Shown here one piece after another: positions 23,088 to 34,566 of a DNA stretch of 64,000 nucleotides. The notes under the pieces were generated by a model. That model had not been told where the DNA came from, did no database searches, and was given only the letters and a program-made list of their open reading frames with translations. A program made the position numbers and the translations under genes. Each line of letters opens with the position of its first letter. Positions within the stretch are counted from its first letter, which is position 1. Where the stretch lies: assembly GCA_036320915.1 (NCBI GenBank), contig JAXBDG010000008.1, forward strand, positions 2,046,001-2,110,000, read 5' to 3'. Source of the stretch: Linnemannia elongata (taxonomy: Eukaryota; Mortierellomycota; Mortierellomycetes; Mortierellales; Mortierellaceae).

Positions 23088-23706
23088 GTCGATATATATT
23101 ACATTAGCCATCAAGAAGTTCAGTATTTTTTCCTACATAAGATTTGCTGCTTCTGGTGGGGATAGGGATGGAAAAGGAAAAGGAAAAGAGCTGGAACCGG
23201 GAACACGCCAAGATGAAAAGAATTGGGAGAGGTGGGAAGAGTGATGGTGGGAATCAATAGTCATGATACCAAAGCAACAAGCAAAATGCGAGGGAGTAAT
23301 CAGGGACGAAAAAATAAAGAATGAAATGAGGCAAGGGGCTTTGCAGACAAGAGGATCTTGAACAAAAGATCATTTGTTCATTGTCGACGTGGTCGAAAAT
23401 AGCGATGGACGTGGTGAGTTGTGGCTCAGACCTCAAATGAGTCCAGCGAAAAACAAGCATCCTCTCAGGTCGCAAAGGAAAGAAAAGGGGGGGGATTGGC
23501 ATGTAAATGAAAAAAGGCAGAGAGGGAGGGATAGGGACTGGGGAAGGGATAAAGGAGAAGGAGAAAAGGGGAGGTTGCGGCGTTGAATTACTTAGGAGAC
23601 AGCTCTGCTATATGAAGATGAAGTGACAACCTAGTTTGACATTGGCGACGCGTCGATTATTATTTTAAACACCTATCACAATCGCGCTCAGGTCGCGTCG
23701 CATATT

Positions 23707-23712
23707 TTTATT
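23707..23712 (-). terminator. Poly(A) signal of M32 copy B
   Basis: AATAAA on the minus strand, 27-32 nt beyond the stop at 23739. Confidence 0.55.
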
Positions 23713-23738
23713 TGTCCCAATGGAAAGAAAAAACCTGC

Positions 23739-25600
23739 TCAAAGATCATAGATAGCAGTGTACTTGTCGGTCAAGTACTTGACATACAGCGAGCTGTCAA
23801 GGTGCTTGCCAGTCAAATCAAAAACCAAGTCATCGCCAGACTCTCTCAAAGACCCCTGCTGGTGCACATTCTTGTTCAACCATCTCAACAAAACGTCAAA
23901 CTCCCCCTTCGCCAAATGCTCCGCCAAACCCGGAATCTGCTCCTTGGCATGGGTGAAAATCTGAACTGCATAGATCGATCCAAGAGAGTAGGTCGGGAAA
24001 TAACCAACCATCCCGAACGACCAATGGATATCCTGCAAGCAGCCCAAACGATCTTCAGTGACATCGAGACCTAAGTACTCCTTCATCTTTGCGTTCCAGA
24101 CGGTGGGGACTTCGGAGACGGTAATGTCGCCTTCGATGAGGGCCTTTTCAATCTCGTAGCGGAGAATGACGTGGAGGGCGTAGGTGACTTCGTCGGCTTC
24201 GATACGGATGAAACCTGGTTCGACGCGGTTGAGAGCCAAGTAGAACTGGTTGACGGTCACGGCTTGGAGCTGGGTGTCCTCGGGGAACTTTTCCTTGAGG
24301 AGTGGAAGGGCGTAGGTCCAGAAGGGCTTGTCCAGACCCACCATGCGCTCCCTACACGTTCGAGGAGGAAAAAATATATCAAGCAGAAGTTTTTGTCAGA
24401 TACGTGTCAACGATGCACAACAACATTGAGATACGTACCGACATTTTTTTTCCTGAAGAGCTTACCAGAGAAGAGACTGGGACTCATGGATACCGAGGGA
24501 AAGGGCCATCGAGACAGGAGTGCCAAAGTAGTCTTTGTTACGCCCTTGCTCATAGACAGAGTGTCCCGTCTCATGGACAGTTCCCATAATACCATTTACG
24601 ATGTTGTTGAGAGTATACTTCGTAGTCATCCGAATATCAGTTGGGTGTGCACCACCTGAGAAAGGATGAGTCGATACATCCAAACGACCAGCCTCAGTAT
24701 CGAACCCAATCTTCTTGGCAAGATTGTGAGAGAACTCAGTCTGCTTATTGATGTCGTAATCGCGAAGGAGGAAACTATTGTCGTGCTGGAAATCCTTGGC
24801 CTTGATCTTGGCGATAAGAGGGATAAGGTGCTTCTTCAGATCCGCAAAGAGCGCCTGGAGATGATCTACTTTGAATCCCGTCTCGTAGATGTTCAGCAGC
24901 CCCTGATAGTACCCTTTGTAACACTCATCCGTCTCCGACAGACCCAAGCTAGAACGCGCCTTCTCATTGATCTTTCGTGCCTCCTCGTTTGTGCCACCAA
25001 GGATCTTATACCCTATCGCCTGGCGGACAACCTTGATCTGGTCCTCGAGGAAAGGCGCAAATTTGGAGAAATCCGACTCCTTGCGGGCTTCAGCCCATGC
25101 AACTGTTGCCTTGGAGTTGAGAGCAGCCATGGCCTTGACGACATCCTTAGGGACGAGAGTCTCTTCCCTGTAATGCTTGCGAGCAAGACGGATGTTGGCG
25201 AGCTCATAGGGGTTCAAGACTGCTGACAGGTCCTCGTGCCGCTTGCGGCGCTCCAATTCGTCGAGGAGGGCTCCTTGGATAGGTGAGGTCAGGATCTCGT
25301 GCAAGACACCGACCAATACGCTCATCTACATAAGATCGAGAGAGAAATAGTAAAGCGGTTAATTTACTGTCTTAGCGGTGTCAATTGAATAGCAGCATGC
25401 ATGGTAAGAGTACGAGTTGTTACCTGTTCGGAGCGGACGGCAGCAGCCTTGGAGGGCATCATGACCTGCTGATCCCAGTGAAGGATGCCCCCGATACCGT
25501 TGAGGTTGTCAACATCCTTGCAGCGAGCCATTACCTGGTCATAGAGTGAGCGAACAGACTCAGAGCGCAAATCGGCAGTGGTGGTAGCAGTAACAGTCAT
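23739..25600 (-). CDS. M32 (Taq-type) metallocarboxypeptidase, copy B
   Basis: Three exons, 25424-25600, 24466-25325 and 23739-24351; 549 residues. Intron positions and phases (0 and 2) equal those of copies A and C. Zinc site VHETGHSVYEQG and GIHESQSLLW are intact, as are STHPFSGGAHPTDIRMTTKY and GCLQDIHWSFG. The N-terminal exon carries HWDQQVMMPSKAA, matching WDQ-VMMP in the other copies. No targeting signal. Exons 2 and 3 have the same lengths as in copy A (860 and 613 nt). Its third codon positions look less G/C-rich than those of copy C. The gene arose with its neighbours by tandem duplication after the introns were in place (inference from shared intron positions). Confidence 0.94.
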
Positions 25601-25704
25601 TTCTGAAGAGGAAGATTTTTTTGGATCGAAGAGGAGGTTTGCTGGAATGTAAAGTTGCTGCTGTTGTTGACGATGAGGAAAAAATGTGGAGGGAGGGCGA
25701 GGGG

Positions 25705-25712
25705 TTCTTATA
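25705..25712 (-). promoter_or_regulatory. TATA-like element of M32 copy B
   Basis: TATAAGAA on the minus strand, about 105-112 nt before the ATG at 25600. Confidence 0.45.
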
Positions 25713-26516
25713 GATACGTCGATGGAAGTTACAAAGACTACGCTTGATCCCAAAAGGGTAAGAAAGCTAAAGGTATTTGTCAGAATGTTGGTCAGCATTG
25801 AGGATAAAGCGATGACAGCAAAATGAGAATGACAACACAAAAGGAAAGAAAAACGAGAAAGGAGCGCCGAGCATGGTCGCTCTGGGCCATGGTTGATAAA
25901 AACTTGTCACAGTATAGAGCGAACACAACAACAACAACAACCACAACAACATCAACGGTAACATTGAGAACATCGGTCGACTTTCGGGAAAAAGGCAGGT
26001 TCGTTGTCTAGCTGTGTTCAGAGATGAAAATAAGAGCATAGGGCAAAGGGCAAAAAATAAGCCAAGCACCGTCGGCCTGTAATACGAACCTAAAATCTGA
26101 GAAACGATGTAAACAAACAACCAAGCAAGCAGGAACAGCTCCATACACGACTTTCATTCATTACCTCGCATAAAGCCGAACTACCACATGCGCAGTTTTA
26201 GCATTCGTGCCTTGCAATGGTCTCGAAAAGTGGCGTCAAATCTTGTGGAAACCCATCCATCCTTGGTCCAGAAAAGGAAATGCCAAGCGCGCCAAGCGCT
26301 CAGGTGAGCACAATGCAGTTCCCACGCCACTCTCTTGGGATACTCCAGAGCGGCGCCATGTCTTGTTTGAGATATTCCCCTCAAACACGTAGTTTGCCAT
26401 GTCGGAGCGGGTAGGTAGTGCAATGGTAGAACCATTGTCACCTGGCATAGTTGTAGCTTTATTTGTTAACTGGGTGTGGATCACTTCACATAACGAACTT
26501 TTTATTCTCTTTCCTT

Positions 26517-26561
26517 CAATTGCACATACCTCGATTGCACATACCTCAATTGCACAGTCCT
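26517..26561. repeat. 15-bp tandem repeat, three copies
   Basis: Units CAATTGCACATACCT, CGATTGCACATACCT and CAATTGCACAGTCCT in direct succession. It lies about 180 nt past the copy C stop. Confidence 0.9.
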
Positions 26562-26690
26562 CAGGTGCATCACACCGTACTGCTTCACGCTCATACCCGA
26601 TAGTGTTTTTTCTTAAAGTTTCCTACGAGTTCGAGGAAGAGTGATAACGAGATCGGCGACAAAAAAGGGCATGATGAGGATATTTACAGA

Positions 26691-26696
26691 TTTATT
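26691..26696 (-). terminator. Poly(A) signal of M32 copy C
   Basis: AATAAA on the minus strand, 42-47 nt beyond the stop at 26738. Confidence 0.55.
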
Positions 26697-26737
26697 ATGT
26701 AGTGGGTGGTGAAATAGGGTACCGTAAAAATGATAAT

Positions 26738-28537
26738 TTAAAGATCGTAGATGGCGGTGTACTTGTCAGTCAAGTACTTGACATACAACGAGCTGTCAAG
26801 GTGCTTGCCAGTCAAATCAAAAATCAAGTCATCACCAGACTCTCTCAACGAACCCTGCTCATGAACATTCTTGTTCAACCACTCCTTCAAGACAGGGAAC
26901 TCGCCCTTGGCCAAATGTTCATCCAAGTTAGGGATAGCCTCCTTGGCAGTGGCAAAGATCTGGACGGCGTAGATGGATCCGAGAGTGTAGGTAGGGAAGT
27001 AGCCGATCAAGCCGACAGCCCAGTGGGTATCCTGCAAGCATCCGATACGGTCCTCGGTGACCTCAAGACCCAAGTACTCCTTCATCTTGGCGTTCCAGAG
27101 GTCGGGGACGTCAGCGACCTGGATGTCGCCCTCGACAAGGGCCTTCTCAATCTCGTAGCGGAGGATAACGTGCATGGGGTAGGTGACCTCGTCGGCCTCA
27201 ATGCGGATGAAGCCGGGCTCGACGCGGTTGAAGGCGTTGTAGTACTGCTCGGGGGTGACGGCCTGGAGGTCCTCGCGGTCGGGGAACTGCTCCTTGAGGA
27301 GAGGGAGGGTATAGGTCCAGAAGGGCTTGCTCAGGGCAACCATGCGCTCCCTAAAATAGAAAGCAATTGCATGAACATTCGGAGTATGGAGAGTTAGTGA
27401 AAAGCGTTTCCCACGTTGCGTGCATGGATGTGTGGCGTAGCTCTAATTTCAGGGGAATCAAATGAGACCCAAAATAAGAAATGAACACAGACACAGACGA
27501 ATCTTTGTTCTTTTGTGTTCCTAGAAGGTGGGAGACTCGGGGTTTGCATTGTTGTTGTTTTTTAGGATCAACTTACCAAAGCAGGGACTGGGACTCGTGA
27601 ACACCGAGGGAGAGGGCTTGGGAGACAGGGGTGTCGACATACTCCTTGTTACGACCCTGCTCATAGAGAGAGTGGCCAGTCTCGTGGATGGTACCGGTGA
27701 TACCCTCCTGGAAGTTGTTGATAGTGTAACGAGTAGTCATACGGACATCAGTGGGGTGAGCGCCTCCGGTGAAGGGGTGGGTCGAAACATCAAGACGACC
27801 GGCATCGGTATCGAAGCCGATCTGCTTAGAGATGCGATGGGAGAACTCGGTCTGTTTCTTGACATCAAAGTCGCCTTCGATGTAGCTGTTGTCGTGCTGG
27901 AAGTTCTTGGCCTTGATCTTGGCAATGAGGGGGACCAAGTTCTGCTTCAAGTCCGAGAAGAGAGCCTGGAGACGGTCATCCTTGAAACCGGGCTCGTAGT
28001 CGTTCAAGAGGGCCTGGTAGTATCCCTTGTAGCACTCATCGGCCTCGGTGAGACCCAAGCTAGCGCGGGCCTTCTCATTAATCTTGCGGGCCTCCTCGCA
28101 GACACCGCCCTTCATCTTGTAGGAGACCTTCTGGCGGAGAATGTTGACCTGGTCCTGGAGGAAAGGGGCAAACTTGGAAAAGTCCGACTCCTTTCGGGCC
28201 TCGACCCAGGCACCGACCGACTTTGAGTTCAACGCGGCGTTGGCCTTGACCAGCTCGACGGGCAAGAGGGTCTCCTCCTTGTAGGTCTTGCGGGAGAGGC
28301 GGATGTTGGCGAGCTCGTAGGGGTTAAGCTCGGCGGACAAGTCCTGGCGCTGCTCGAGCTCCTCGAGGAGGGATCCGAGGACCGAGGAGGTCTGCATCTC
28401 ATGGGAAACACCTGCCAAAGTGCTCAACTACAATGAAAATGAGGATCATCAGGGGCAACAAAGGTCAGTTAGTGATGAGGGAACTCAATCGATCTGAAAT
28501 ATCACCAGTGACGGAATCATAAACGACAACGGTCTCA

Positions 28538-28571
<34 letters not shown>

Positions 28572-28815
28572 TTGGTGGTGAACAGAGTCGTTGTTGGGCC
28601 TGTTTGTGGCAAGGAAAAGGGGGGATTTGAATAAGTACCTGCTCAGCACGGGAGGCGGCAGCCTTGGAGGGCATCATGACCTCCTGGTCCCACTGAAGGA
28701 GACCAGAGATACCGTTCAGGTGGTTGAGGTCCTTGAGACGAGCGGTGAGCTGGTCGTAGAGGGAACGAACAGACTCGGAGCGCAGTTCGGTGGATGATTT
28801 GGCAAGGACGGTCAT
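26738..28815 (-). CDS. M32 (Taq-type) metallocarboxypeptidase, copy C
   Basis: Three exons, 28639-28815, 27577-28427 and 26738-27350; 546 residues. Same intron positions and phases as copies A and B; exon 2 is 9 nt shorter, from a three-residue deletion in the ELEQRQDLS region. Zinc site IHETGHSLYEQG and GVHESQSLLW are intact, with STHPFTGGAHPTDVRMTTRY and GCLQDTHWAVG. The start chosen is MTV at 28815 because copies A and B also begin MTV; an in-frame ATG at 28830 would add five residues. Third codon positions are strongly C/G, more than in the sister genes, which suggests the highest expression (inference). Intron 1 contains an A30 run. The gene is divergent from the C9orf85-like gene. Confidence 0.94.
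28539..28568. repeat. Poly(A) run, 30 nt, inside intron 1 of M32 copy C
   Basis: Uninterrupted A30 on the plus strand, T30 in the pre-mRNA. Copies A and B lack it, so it arose after duplication. Confidence 0.85.
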
Positions 28816-28932
28816 TGTGGATCTAAGCATGCACTATTGGGCAAGGGTTTAATTAAGAGTGAGGGATGAGGATGAGGGAAGATGATGAATGGAATCAAGA
28901 GAAAGAAGAAGAAGGAAGAACCTACGGGCAGG

Positions 28933-28940
28933 TATTTATG
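28933..28940 (-). promoter_or_regulatory. TATA-like element of M32 copy C
   Basis: CATAAATA on the minus strand, about 118-125 nt before the ATG at 28815; same spacing class as in copies A and B. Confidence 0.4.
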
Positions 28941-29479
28941 TCTGCGAGGGGTCGACTATGCGAAGGCAGTTGGGGGAGCGAGAGTATAGTTTGCCGAAGA
29001 GGGGGGAATGAGCAAAGTAAGAGTGTGTTGGGAACAAACAAAAGTGCTGCACGCGTGTGCTTTGTGTGTTTGTGTGTGCGAGAGTCGAAACAAGTTTATC
29101 GGAGAAGGGAAGGAGGGAGGAGAATGAGACCCGAAAAGGTGTGCATTTTTTCCTTCTTGGATTCTGACTGGCTGGACTGACTTGAGCACACTGGCTCAAC
29201 TGTGGAAAGAAAGGGGAGAGGAGAAGGGCCTGGGAAACTGCAAGGGCCAATCAAAGCCTCTGCTTTCGTGGCCGGACAGGGATCCCATGCATCCCTCTCT
29301 TGCTCTGAATTGGTCTGCCGTTTGTTAAAAAGGGTGTCGTGCTGTGCTGTGATCCATGGTAGCAAGGTGCTGATGGGAGGCGTAGCCTCATGGCATCAAT
29401 GCTGAGCGAGGAGCAGATACATATCCAACAAAGTCTCTCTCAATCGACGGCGCAGGCAAACTCATTAACAACAACAAAC

Positions 29480-29550
29480 GGTCAACCCTGCTTATATTGA
29501 ATACAGTCCTTGCCATCCAGGTACAGTATTCAATATAGGCAGGGTTGACC
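29480..29550. repeat. Inverted repeat, 25-bp arms, 21-nt loop
   Basis: Left arm 29480-29504 and right arm 29526-29550 are reverse complements at 24 of 25 positions. The single difference is T opposite G, which is a U-G wobble if the plus strand is transcribed and an A-C mismatch if the minus strand is. The arms begin and end GGTCAACCCTG / CAGGGTTGACC. No target-site duplication was seen. Confidence 0.92.
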
Positions 29551-29777
29551 ATCACTCTAGAAAAGTGACTGCCACAACAACAACACTTTTTTTTTCTTTT
29601 TTTTGTTACCGCAGTTTGCTCAACTCCCTCCAACGAAGCACCTTCCTCATCGATCGACTCCTTCATCAACCACCAACAGCACTCATCAGTACAGGAAGAC
29701 AGGACTACATTAAAAGCTCTCCGGAAAACCCTTGACCAACAAGTGACAAATACCCTCTTTATATATCAGCAACAACG

Positions 29778-30508
29778 ATGCCTGAAGTATACGAGTCCAA
29801 GAAGGTGTCGTCCCGCAAGGGAAACACCAAGAAGGGCGGCCAGGCCCACAAGAACACCTACGCTTTCCACGCCAACAAGAGCTCCAAGATCACAAAGAAA
29901 ATCGCCGCCATGCCCGTCGGAGGTCTCTGCGAAAAGTGTGTCGAGGTCATCATGTGGCGCAAGAAGTTCAAGAAGTACAAGCCTTTGACTCAGATGAAGA
30001 AGTGGTACGTCCGTTCACTCTCTTTCCGTTTCTCTGTCTGAAGCATGCGAAGCAACCTTTCAGAGGAGTGTTGCATACCAAATACCTGATTGCTTCAAAA
30101 CAGCTATCTAATCAATTGAGAAACTTTCTCCTCCTTCTATGTAGTGTGACCTGTGAGCAAAAGGCGATCAAGGATGCATACCACGTCATGTGCAACAAGT
30201 GCGCAGGAGAGAAGAACGTCTGTGCCAAGTGTCAAGAATCCAGAGAGATCGTCCCCACAAACATCAAGACAGAGAAGGAGCTCATCGCAGAACAGGTCGA
30301 GCTCGAGCGTCTCTTGAGTGGCATGAACGAGCGTGAGCGCAGGAGCTACCTTCGTCAAATGGAGCGCAAAGCCAAGAAGGGCGAGGATGACGAGGATGAG
30401 GAGGGAGAGGATGAGGACTCGGATGAGGATGGTTCAGATGATGATGATGAGGATGACTCTGAGGAAGATAGCGATGAGGACGAGGACAGCGAGGACGAGA
30501 AGAAATAG
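29778..30508 (+). CDS. C9orf85-like zinc-ribbon protein (DUF2039 family)
   Basis: Two exons, 29778-30004 and 30145-30508; 196 residues. The basic N-terminus with QAHKNTYAFHANKSSK and then CEKCVEVIMWRKKFKKYKPL matches the uncharacterised eukaryotic C9orf85 family. The intron splits the Cys codon of the second Cys pair; joining gives CVTCEQKAIKDAYHVMC, followed by NKCAGEKNVCAKC. The paired CxxC motifs suggest a zinc ribbon. After residue about 150 the protein becomes a run of Asp, Glu and Ser. The family has no established biochemical role; the basic front and acidic tail fit a nuclear or ribosome-associated protein, but that is inference. It ends 143 nt from the convergent TRIP4 gene. Confidence 0.88.
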
Positions 30509-30651
30509 AGCATTTATCACGCACACACATACACCCACTCACTCACTTACAACCCATATCGCATACTATACATCCCATCACTCATTACTAAAAACAGCTT
30601 GTATTCTACACATGAATGTCTAAGAACAAAAAAAAACACTTTTGACTATTT

Positions 30652-31873
30652 TTATCCGCAACTTGGTTCAACAATGCTGGCAAGAACCGACTGCGAATCT
30701 CCTCCAGAGCTGAACGAGAACTCTGCATCCTGCATCACAGCCGCATGTCCGCCATCATCGTACTGGAGCTTAGAGATCTTGGGCTTGGGTTTTTGCTCCG
30801 CCTTGACCTTGAGCACCTTGTCCTTTGCATCCTTGGCCGTTTTCTTGGAGATAAAAGTGGGGTTCTCGCCCAACCGGAGCAAAGGATTCAACGCAAAGGC
30901 GCCTCCACGACCTCCATGTCTGTCTCCTCCGCTGATACTGGTCGACTTTGACTGGTCAAACATACTGACAGGCTCCGGAACAGCATCATCTTCCTCCTCC
31001 TGGACAAATTGGTTGGCTGATGCCTCGACTACAACACGCCGGTTGACCACGTCGATTGTCATCACCTTGGCCCTCTGATATCCACTCGCCGCCGACGTCA
31101 CCTTTTCCAGATTCTGTCGAGCCTTGTCTGCCTGCGCCTGTCGCTCCTCCTCTGTCAACCAGAGGTTAGGTCGATCTCCCGGGAGCACAAAATCAGTTGC
31201 CTGGTCAATGACATGCGATCGTTTCGCGCTCGTCCGATCAAACTCCAGTAGCTTCTCTTTGTGCGCCTGTGCCAACGAGGCTTTCTTGGCCTCCTCAAGT
31301 TCCTCCTCCTCAGTCATCGCGGGCGCGGCGTCTGATCCGTCCAATCCGACCCACCCACCAGCGGCGCCCGTAGCTGAGGACATGCCTCCGCCCAACTTGC
31401 TGGCATATCCTGCTGTGCTGACGGCCGTTGCCTTGACACGCCTCTTTGCCGTGGCCTGTTGCTGTAGTTTAGCCAGAGCGGCCTTCTCCCGTTTGAGCTC
31501 GAGAATCATGGCTTGTTGTTGATCGATTGAAACCACCTGCTGCCCGCAGTAGGTGCAAGGTCCCGGTCCTTCGAGAGCACAAATAATTTTCCCGCAGTTC
31601 AGACAGTTGGGAGCAAACACGTTCAACTTATGCTTCGTCGCTATTTCAAGGTTTGGATACCATGGTTAGTTCACAAGTCTCCTTAGATGAAAGCTAGCCT
31701 TTGAGAGGTTGAAAGGGAGTGTAACGGTTATTACCGAGGCAGTAGCAAGGCTTGCGCTCTTTGGTGGCATTGACCGACTCGGTGGCCAGGTCGATGGCCC
31801 GGATGGCCTTTTCGAGCTCAGAGAGTGGTTCTGCTGCGGTCTTTTTGGCCTGTTTCCTTGCGCGATTAGACAT
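30652..31873 (-). CDS. TRIP4: TRIP4/Rqt4-like zinc-finger protein
   Basis: Two exons, 31735-31873 and 30652-31640; 375 residues. The intron lies inside the zinc-finger region; joining gives CYC, ATKHKLNVFAPNCLNCGK and ICALEGPGPCTYCG, the C2HC5 finger that defines TRIP4 (residues about 43-80). Downstream are a helical segment starting LKREKAALAKLQQQ and a region with DRTSAKRSHVIDQATDF. There is no ASCH domain, so it resembles the short fungal form. Known role: TRIP4/Rqt4 with the Slh1/ASCC3 helicase forms the RQT complex, which splits collided ribosomes. The start ATG precedes SNRARKQAKK. Confidence 0.9.
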
Positions 31874-32414
31874 GATGGTTGATGCGGGAAGGGAGCTTCT
31901 TGGTATGTGTTGTACTGTGTTTGAGTCGTGTGCAAGGAGCGTGTTGTTGCAAGAAGAGTGAACGTGATGGAATGATTGAATGAACGAACAAGAAGGACGA
32001 GAGGTAAAAGAGATCTTTTTTATTCCAGAGTGTCGAAGGTGCACTTTGCTCCTCTGGGTCCATTGGACTGAGCCATATTCCTACCTGATGTGGCTTGGCT
32101 CAGTCGCTTTCGCCCAAAGAAGAATGAGGGGGAAGGTCAGCCGCCCCCTCTACGGTCCGAGCTTGACTTTTTTTTTTTTTTTTTTTTTTTTTTCCATCCC
32201 TACTCATTCTTTGCCTCTTTGTTCATTCTTCCTACTCATCCTTGCCTTTTACCCTCCCTCACAAAATACCTCAGGATTCAACTTCTCGTCTTACTGAGAC
32301 ACACCAACAGCAACTATACAACAACAAACAACTGCAACCAAAGAGAAAGCACCTTTCGAAAAAAAAAAATCACCAAACTCTAGATACACCCCCATAAAAA
32401 CACTTTATAAGAAT
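31874..32414. promoter_or_regulatory. Divergent promoter, TRIP4 / sirtuin
   Basis: 541 nt. Contains a T26 run at 32168-32193 followed by a pyrimidine-rich leader to about 32270 and an A-rich stretch just before the sirtuin ATG. No TATA box at a usual distance. Confidence 0.5.
32168..32193. repeat. Poly(T) run, 26 nt
   Basis: Uninterrupted T26 at the front of the sirtuin leader. Confidence 0.85.
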
Positions 32415-34378
<1,964 letters not shown>

Positions 34379-34566
34379 CCAAGCAAACGGACAATTTTCC
34401 GTAGAACACTCTTCTCCTCAATGGACGGACTGCAATTAAATTATGTTGTACAAGGGCTTTTATGTTTTTTACTACAATGTTGTTTGTGTGAATGAATAAT
34501 TTGAATGGAGTTGGATGGCAGAAAATAAAAAGAAAAAAAAAGTTCATATGCCAACAAAATGCGTGT

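Larger units (their letters stand above)
21932..23738. other. Spacer between M32 copies A and B
   Basis: 1,807 nt. Next to copy A lies its promoter, with a TATA-like element at 22055-22061. A 19-bp palindrome is at 22361-22379, a T26 run at 22901-22926, and a short minus-strand open stretch with coding-like composition at about 22927-23087 (listed separately). From 23180 to 23580 the plus strand is purine-rich. No M32 remnant was recognised. Confidence 0.5.
25601..26737. other. Spacer between M32 copies B and C
   Basis: 1,137 nt. Holds the copy B promoter (TATA-like element 25705-25712), a short run of CAA triplets near 25927-25955, a 15-bp tandem repeat at 26517-26561 and the copy C poly(A) signal. 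No gene or peptidase remnant recognised. Confidence 0.5.
28816..29777. promoter_or_regulatory. Divergent promoter region, M32 copy C / C9orf85-like gene
   Basis: 962 nt. A TATA-like CATAAATA on the minus strand is at 28933-28940. Purine-rich sequence (28860-29130) forms the copy C leader. A striking inverted repeat lies at 29480-29550 and a T-rich tract at 29587-29605. The plus-side leader ends with TTTATATATC just before the ATG at 29778. Confidence 0.55.

Noticed and set aside
26500..26565. Repeated-peptide frame from the 15-bp tandem repeat
   Set aside because: The repeat is 15 bp, so any frame reads as a repeat; no gene signals around it.
27528..28226. Long plus-strand open frame antisense to M32 copy C (and a similar one at 26702-27397)
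   Set aside because: It mirrors the highly biased codons of the peptidase gene; no start context, domain or splice logic of its own.
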